A DNA stretch of 64,000 nt from assembly GCF_003858645.1 (NCBI RefSeq), contig NZ_RQJP01000005.1:744001-808000 (forward strand). The letters run 5' to 3'. The stretch is from Larkinella knui (GTDB lineage Bacteria; Bacteroidota; Bacteroidia; Cytophagales; Spirosomataceae). The notes below the pieces were generated by a model. That model worked only from the letters and a program-made list of their open reading frames with translations, was not told the origin of the DNA and did no database searches. A program made the translations under genes and the position numbers. Below, one piece after another: positions 60,895 to 64,000 of the stretch (the first letter of the stretch is position 1; each line of letters starts with the position of its first letter).

Positions 60895-61339
60895 CCAACA
60901 AGCACCCCTACAGTAAGCCCGTGAAAGTTTTCTGATGCGACTTTGTTACTTTTTTATAGATAAAAGTAACATTGGCTCATATTTTGCTGGTTACCAAGAA
61001 GGTAATTACACTCAAGTAGTGTAATAGGACAGAGAAAAATGTTACAACCCGGCTAATTAAGCCGGGTTTTGTTTTTTCGGTGTTTTTCGACCTTTTTGCG
61101 GGCTTAACGTTCCCACTAACCGCAGGTGTCTGTTGTGTTGGATCTACTCAGTAATTTAGCCTTGCCTAAGTAGATAGCTTCAGCTTTTTTCGTCAACACC
61201 GTGCTCCGATCGTTTAGCGGTAAAATATCGACGCGGAGGTTGAGTCAACTTGGGTCAGGGTGTTTACTTTGTAAACTTCCTGCGTATTTTTGGAGGAATT
61301 CACCCTTCCGTGTCTCTTTTGCGAAGACCCTAACCCTTT
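60895..61339. other. 445-nt intergenic region
   Basis: It holds the candidate RNA at 60945-61077. After it I see no gene. A plus-strand frame at 61201-61461 overlaps the next gene and is not credible. TATTTTTG at 61285-61292 may be the -7 element of the SGNH gene at 61340. Confidence 0.5.
60945..61077 (+). ncRNA. Candidate structured RNA with terminator
   Basis: Four successive hairpins: 60945-60953 with 60962-60970 (9 bp), 60991-60995 with 61001-61005 (5 bp), 61005-61012 with 61018-61025 (8 bp), and a GC-rich 61046-61053 with 61061-61068 followed by a T-rich tract to 61077, which makes an intrinsic terminator. No plus-strand gene comes before it that needs a terminator, and the next gene is at 61340. 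So the simplest reading is a small RNA of about 130 nt, or a leader attenuator. The promoter is not certain. Confidence 0.45.
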
Positions 61340-63145
61340 ATGAAAAAATCGCTTCTTTTCGTTTGTCTGTTTATTTCTCTGAACTGGCGTACGGGTTTTG
61401 CCCAGACACCGACCGAACTGGTGTGGTGGAACCCCGCCGAAGCCGAATTTCCGGTGATTGAAGGTCAGGGCTGGCGGGGCAAAGATTTACAGAATCCATA
61501 CGACCGGTTGCCCGCGGAAGCCGAAAAAAGCGTCCGGAAAGCCGTCTGGGACTTGTCGCGCAACGCCACCGGTTTGATGATTCGTTTCCGGGCCAGCACC
61601 GACAAAGTAACGGTTCGGTACGTCGTCAGCGGTAGACAGAGCATGCCGCACATGTCCGCAACGGGCGTTAGTGGCGTCGATCTGTATGCCGGAACCAGCG
61701 ACGGCGACTGGCTGTGGTGCAACGGAAAATATACGTTTGGCGACACGATTCAGTATCAGTTTGCCAACATGGAAGCTGCGGAGCGAGGACGGGAGTTTCG
61801 CCTGTACCTGCCGCTTTATAATACCGTGAAGTGGCTCGAAATTGGCGTTCCGAAAGGGGTAACGCTCACCCCTTTGCCCGTCCGGAACGATAAACCCATT
61901 GTGGTTTATGGAACTTCCATCGCCCAGGGTGCCTGTGCGTCGCGGGCCGGTATGGCCTGGACCTCCATCGTGGGGCGGAAAATGGACCGGCCGCTGATCA
62001 ATCTGGCTTTCTCGGGCAACGGTCGGCTGGAAAAAGAAGTGGTGGACCGGGTGGCCCAAATCGATGCCAAAATTTACGTGCTGGATTGCCTGCCGAACCT
62101 GATTGCCAACGGCGACCGAACCCTGGAAGATGTGAACAGGCTCATTCTGGAAGCGGTAAAAAACCTCCGGCAGAAACAACCCACCACCCCGATTTTGCTC
62201 GTGGAACACGCCGGCTACACCGATGGCGGCATCAGTCCGGTACGGCGAAATTATTACGCGGGCGTCAATGAGGTGATGCGCAGGGCATTCACGCAGTTGA
62301 AAGGGGAGGGAATTGATCAATTGTATCTGTTGCCGAAATCACAAATCAACCTGGATCAGGATGCGATGGTGGACGGGACGCACCCGTCGGATTTGGGCAT
62401 GCAGCAGTATGCCGAAGCGTATGAGCAGAGTTTGCGCGCTATTTTGAAGGAACCGTTGGGACCATTTTCAACGACAAAACCACGTACCCAAACCCGCGAT
62501 TCCCGGATTTACGACTGGCAAACCCGCCACCACGAAATCCTGGCCCGGCTGAAAACCAATCCGCCCCGAATCGTTTACATGGGCAATTCCATTACGCACT
62601 ACTGGGGTGGTGAGCCCGTCGCACCGCGCGCGGCTGGTGCCGATTCCTGGAAGGCCGTCATGGAGCCGCTGGGGGTTCAGAATATGGGCTACGGGTGGGA
62701 CCGCATCGAAAACGTGCTGTGGCGGGTTTATCACGGTGAACTCGATGGCTATTCGGCCGCTCAGGTTTTGCTCATGATTGGTACCAATAACCTGCAACTC
62801 AATTCAAATGAGGAAATTACCGCCGGACTGAAGTTTCTGATTCAGGCTATCAAAGTCCGCCAACCCACTGCCGAGATTGTGCTGATTGGCATCCTGCCGC
62901 GCCGGAACGAAGAAAAACGACTGGCGACGCTCAACGAAGATCTGGCGCAGATGGCCGGAGAAGCCAATATTCGCTTTGCCCAACCCGGTACGGTTTTCCT
63001 GAAACCGGATGGTACCATCGACGAAACGCTGTTTGGCGACGGATTACACCCCAATGCGGAAGGTTACCGACAGTTTGCCGCCAAACTCCAGCCTTTTCTG
63101 AAAACACCGGAACCGGTTTTGAAAGCAAAAAAAGCCAGCCGGTAA
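61340..63145 (+). CDS. Double-domain SGNH hydrolase/esterase, secreted
   Basis: 601 residues. Signal peptide 1-21 (ends GFAQ). Residues about 25-175 are an N-terminal beta domain of the SGNH-hydrolase GxSI_N type, followed by the first SGNH domain with PIVVYGTSIAQGACA (Ser) and VDGTHPSDLGMQQYA (Asp/His). A second SGNH (GDSL-type) domain starts near residue 405 (RIVYMGNSITHYWGG, LLMIGTNNLQLN, GDGLHPNAEGYRQFA). Both catalytic centres look intact. It likely removes acetyl or other ester groups from plant polysaccharides (xylan, pectin) in the periplasm or outside. Two hydrolases fused in one chain. Confidence 0.9.
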   Translation: MKKSLLFVCLFISLNWRTGFAQTPTELVWWNPAEAEFPVIEGQGWRGKDLQNPYDRLPAEAEKSVRKAVWDLSRNATGLMIRFRASTDKVTVRYVVSGRQSMPHMSATGVSGVDLYAGTSDGDWLWCNGKYTFGDTIQYQFANMEAAERGREFRLYLPLYNTVKWLEIGVPKGVTLTPLPVRNDKPIVVYGTSIAQGACASRAGMAWTSIVGRKMDRPLINLAFSGNGRLEKEVVDRVAQIDAKIYVLDCLPNLIANGDRTLEDVNRLILEAVKNLRQKQPTTPILLVEHAGYTDGGISPVRRNYYAGVNEVMRRAFTQLKGEGIDQLYLLPKSQINLDQDAMVDGTHPSDLGMQQYAEAYEQSLRAILKEPLGPFSTTKPRTQTRDSRIYDWQTRHHEILARLKTNPPRIVYMGNSITHYWGGEPVAPRAAGADSWKAVMEPLGVQNMGYGWDRIENVLWRVYHGELDGYSAAQVLLMIGTNNLQLNSNEEITAGLKFLIQAIKVRQPTAEIVLIGILPRRNEEKRLATLNEDLAQMAGEANIRFAQPGTVFLKPDGTIDETLFGDGLHPNAEGYRQFAAKLQPFLKTPEPVLKAKKASR

Positions 63146-63169
63146 TTCCTGGGCGATCAGACGATTGTG

Positions 63170-64000
63170 TCAGCCTGCTTCAGGCGCATCCGTATCCCGA
63201 ACCACTAATTCCGGTTCGAGGGTTACTTTTTGCAGGTTCTCCGGAGCGATTTTTCCATTGATGACGTTGAGGAGAATTTCGGCCGCCATAAATCCGATTT
63301 TGTAGGGATGCTGCTCAACGGAAGCCAGTGGCGGGTGTTCCAGGTAGGTATTGAGCGGCAAATTGGCAAAACTGACAAACGAAATATCCTGGTTGACAAC
63401 CAATCCGTGATTTCGGCATACCTGCATGGCATCCAGGGCCACGTAATCGTTGAAAGCCAGCACCGCATCCGGCCGGGTGTTCGACGTCAGGAGTTGCTGC
63501 ATTTTCAGGACGGTATCCTGCGCCGTCAGGTCGATTCGTTTGATGAGGGCATTTTCAACGGGTAAACCTTCTTCCACCAGGGCCGTAATATACCCCCGAT
63601 ACCGCTCCTCACTGGCCACCAGCGTATACGGACCGTTCAGGAGAGCAATCCGCTGATGACCCCGCCGGGCCAGCCATTTGGTGGCTTCATAGGCTCCCTT
63701 TTCGATGTTACACTCCACCTGATGCGCAGCAAGGTTCGCCGGAATACGGTCGAAAAGGACCAGCGGAATCTGGCGGTCAAGTACTTCCTGAATGTGGTGA
63801 TTTTGCTGCGTTTCTTTGGCTACCGACAGCAAAACGCCGTCGACCCGGTTGGACGCCAGCACTTTCAGAATCTGCTTCTCCCGGTCGAACCGGTCGTGGG
63901 ATTGATAAAGCGCAACGGTAACGTGGTGTTCAAACGCCAGTTCCTCCACGCCGTTGATGACTTCCGAGAAAAAATTCTCCCGAATTTCCGGCAAGACCAT
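63170..64000 (-). CDS. LacI-family transcriptional regulator (start outside the window)
   Basis: 276 residues are visible. The gene runs past the right end of the window, so the N-terminal helix-turn-helix is not seen. The visible part is the periplasmic-binding-protein-like effector domain: VMVLPEIRENFFSEVINGVEE, VDGVLLSVAKETQ, VLFDRIPANL, HQRIALLNGPYT and RPDAVLAFNDYVALDAMQV. It likely controls sugar-use genes. The neighbouring convergent SGNH hydrolase is not proved as its target. Confidence 0.92.
   Translation of the reverse strand: MVLPEIRENFFSEVINGVEELAFEHHVTVALYQSHDRFDREKQILKVLASNRVDGVLLSVAKETQQNHHIQEVLDRQIPLVLFDRIPANLAAHQVECNIEKGAYEATKWLARRGHQRIALLNGPYTLVASEERYRGYITALVEEGLPVENALIKRIDLTAQDTVLKMQQLLTSNTRPDAVLAFNDYVALDAMQVCRNHGLVVNQDISFVSFANLPLNTYLEHPPLASVEQHPYKIGFMAAEILLNVINGKIAPENLQKVTLEPELVVRDTDAPEAG

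Noticed and set aside
1-64000. tRNA genes, rRNA genes and CRISPR arrays
   Set aside because: By eye I found no T-loop/acceptor pattern of a tRNA, no rRNA segment and no regularly spaced repeats in any gap. A tRNAscan-SE and CRISPR search would settle this.

Overview
The window looks like a chromosomal segment of an aerobic, plant-biomass-degrading Bacteroidota of the order Cytophagales, most likely family Spirosomataceae (Spirosoma/Larkinella type). The reasons are moderate GC content with no Shine-Dalgarno dependence, a T9SS C-terminal sorting domain on a secreted cellulase, a TonB-dependent receptor with a carboxypeptidase-regulatory N-terminus, DUF1080/PmoA-like/Gfo-Idh-MocA sugar genes, a menaquinone gene, and -7 elements of the Bacteroidota type (TAnnTTTG). 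The taxonomic call is an inference from gene content. I see no rRNA, tRNA, CRISPR array, transposase or prophage.

Layout. 1-4.1 kb: a carbohydrate locus (sugar isomerase/epimerase fragment, DUF1080 3-keto-glycoside hydrolase, Tat-exported Gfo/Idh/MocA oxidoreductase, PmoA-like DUF6807), each gene separated from the next by a long inverted repeat. 4.3-13.6 kb: small orphans, a DJ-1/PfpI protein, a CpsB-like PHP protein that has lost metal ligands, rfbC, pyrF, DUF2851, a YciE/YciF ferritin-like protein, a CCA-type nucleotidyltransferase and a degenerate Sua5/YrdC paralogue. 13.7-31.6 kb: GH140-like lipoprotein, DUF2905, argS, a glutathione peroxidase, menA, Asp/Glu racemase, a 1044-residue modular GH9 cellulase, ileS, a reduced sigma/anti-sigma pair, a BNR-repeat secreted protein and a GNAT enzyme. 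31.7-38.2 kb: an FdhF/YdeP molybdoenzyme, then a tight FAD disulfide reductase-egtB-egtD operon for ergothioneine. 38.2-43 kb: EamA transporter, a small orphan, a WHy/LEA-2 protein, and a YfhO membrane protein. 43-48.3 kb: a four-gene minus-strand cluster, ABC exporter - fatty acyl-AMP ligase - acyl carrier protein - cytochrome P450, which is the best candidate for an undescribed biosynthetic system. 48.7-51.7 kb: TonB receptor with an upstream His-rich exported protein. 51.8-64 kb: BamA/TamA-like barrel, SLC45-type MFS plus fructokinase, lgt, yidD, a second GroES, DUF4174, several orphans, a candidate structured RNA, a double-SGNH esterase and a truncated LacI-family regulator.

The most pervasive unexplained feature is a set of long, near-perfect inverted repeats (arms up to 34 bp) filling many intergenic gaps. 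Their arms are internally built from 7-10 nt quasi-repeats. Two of them are clearly the same repeat family, and a similar palindrome sits in frame inside ileS. They probably work as terminators, but their length and internal periodicity go beyond what termination needs.
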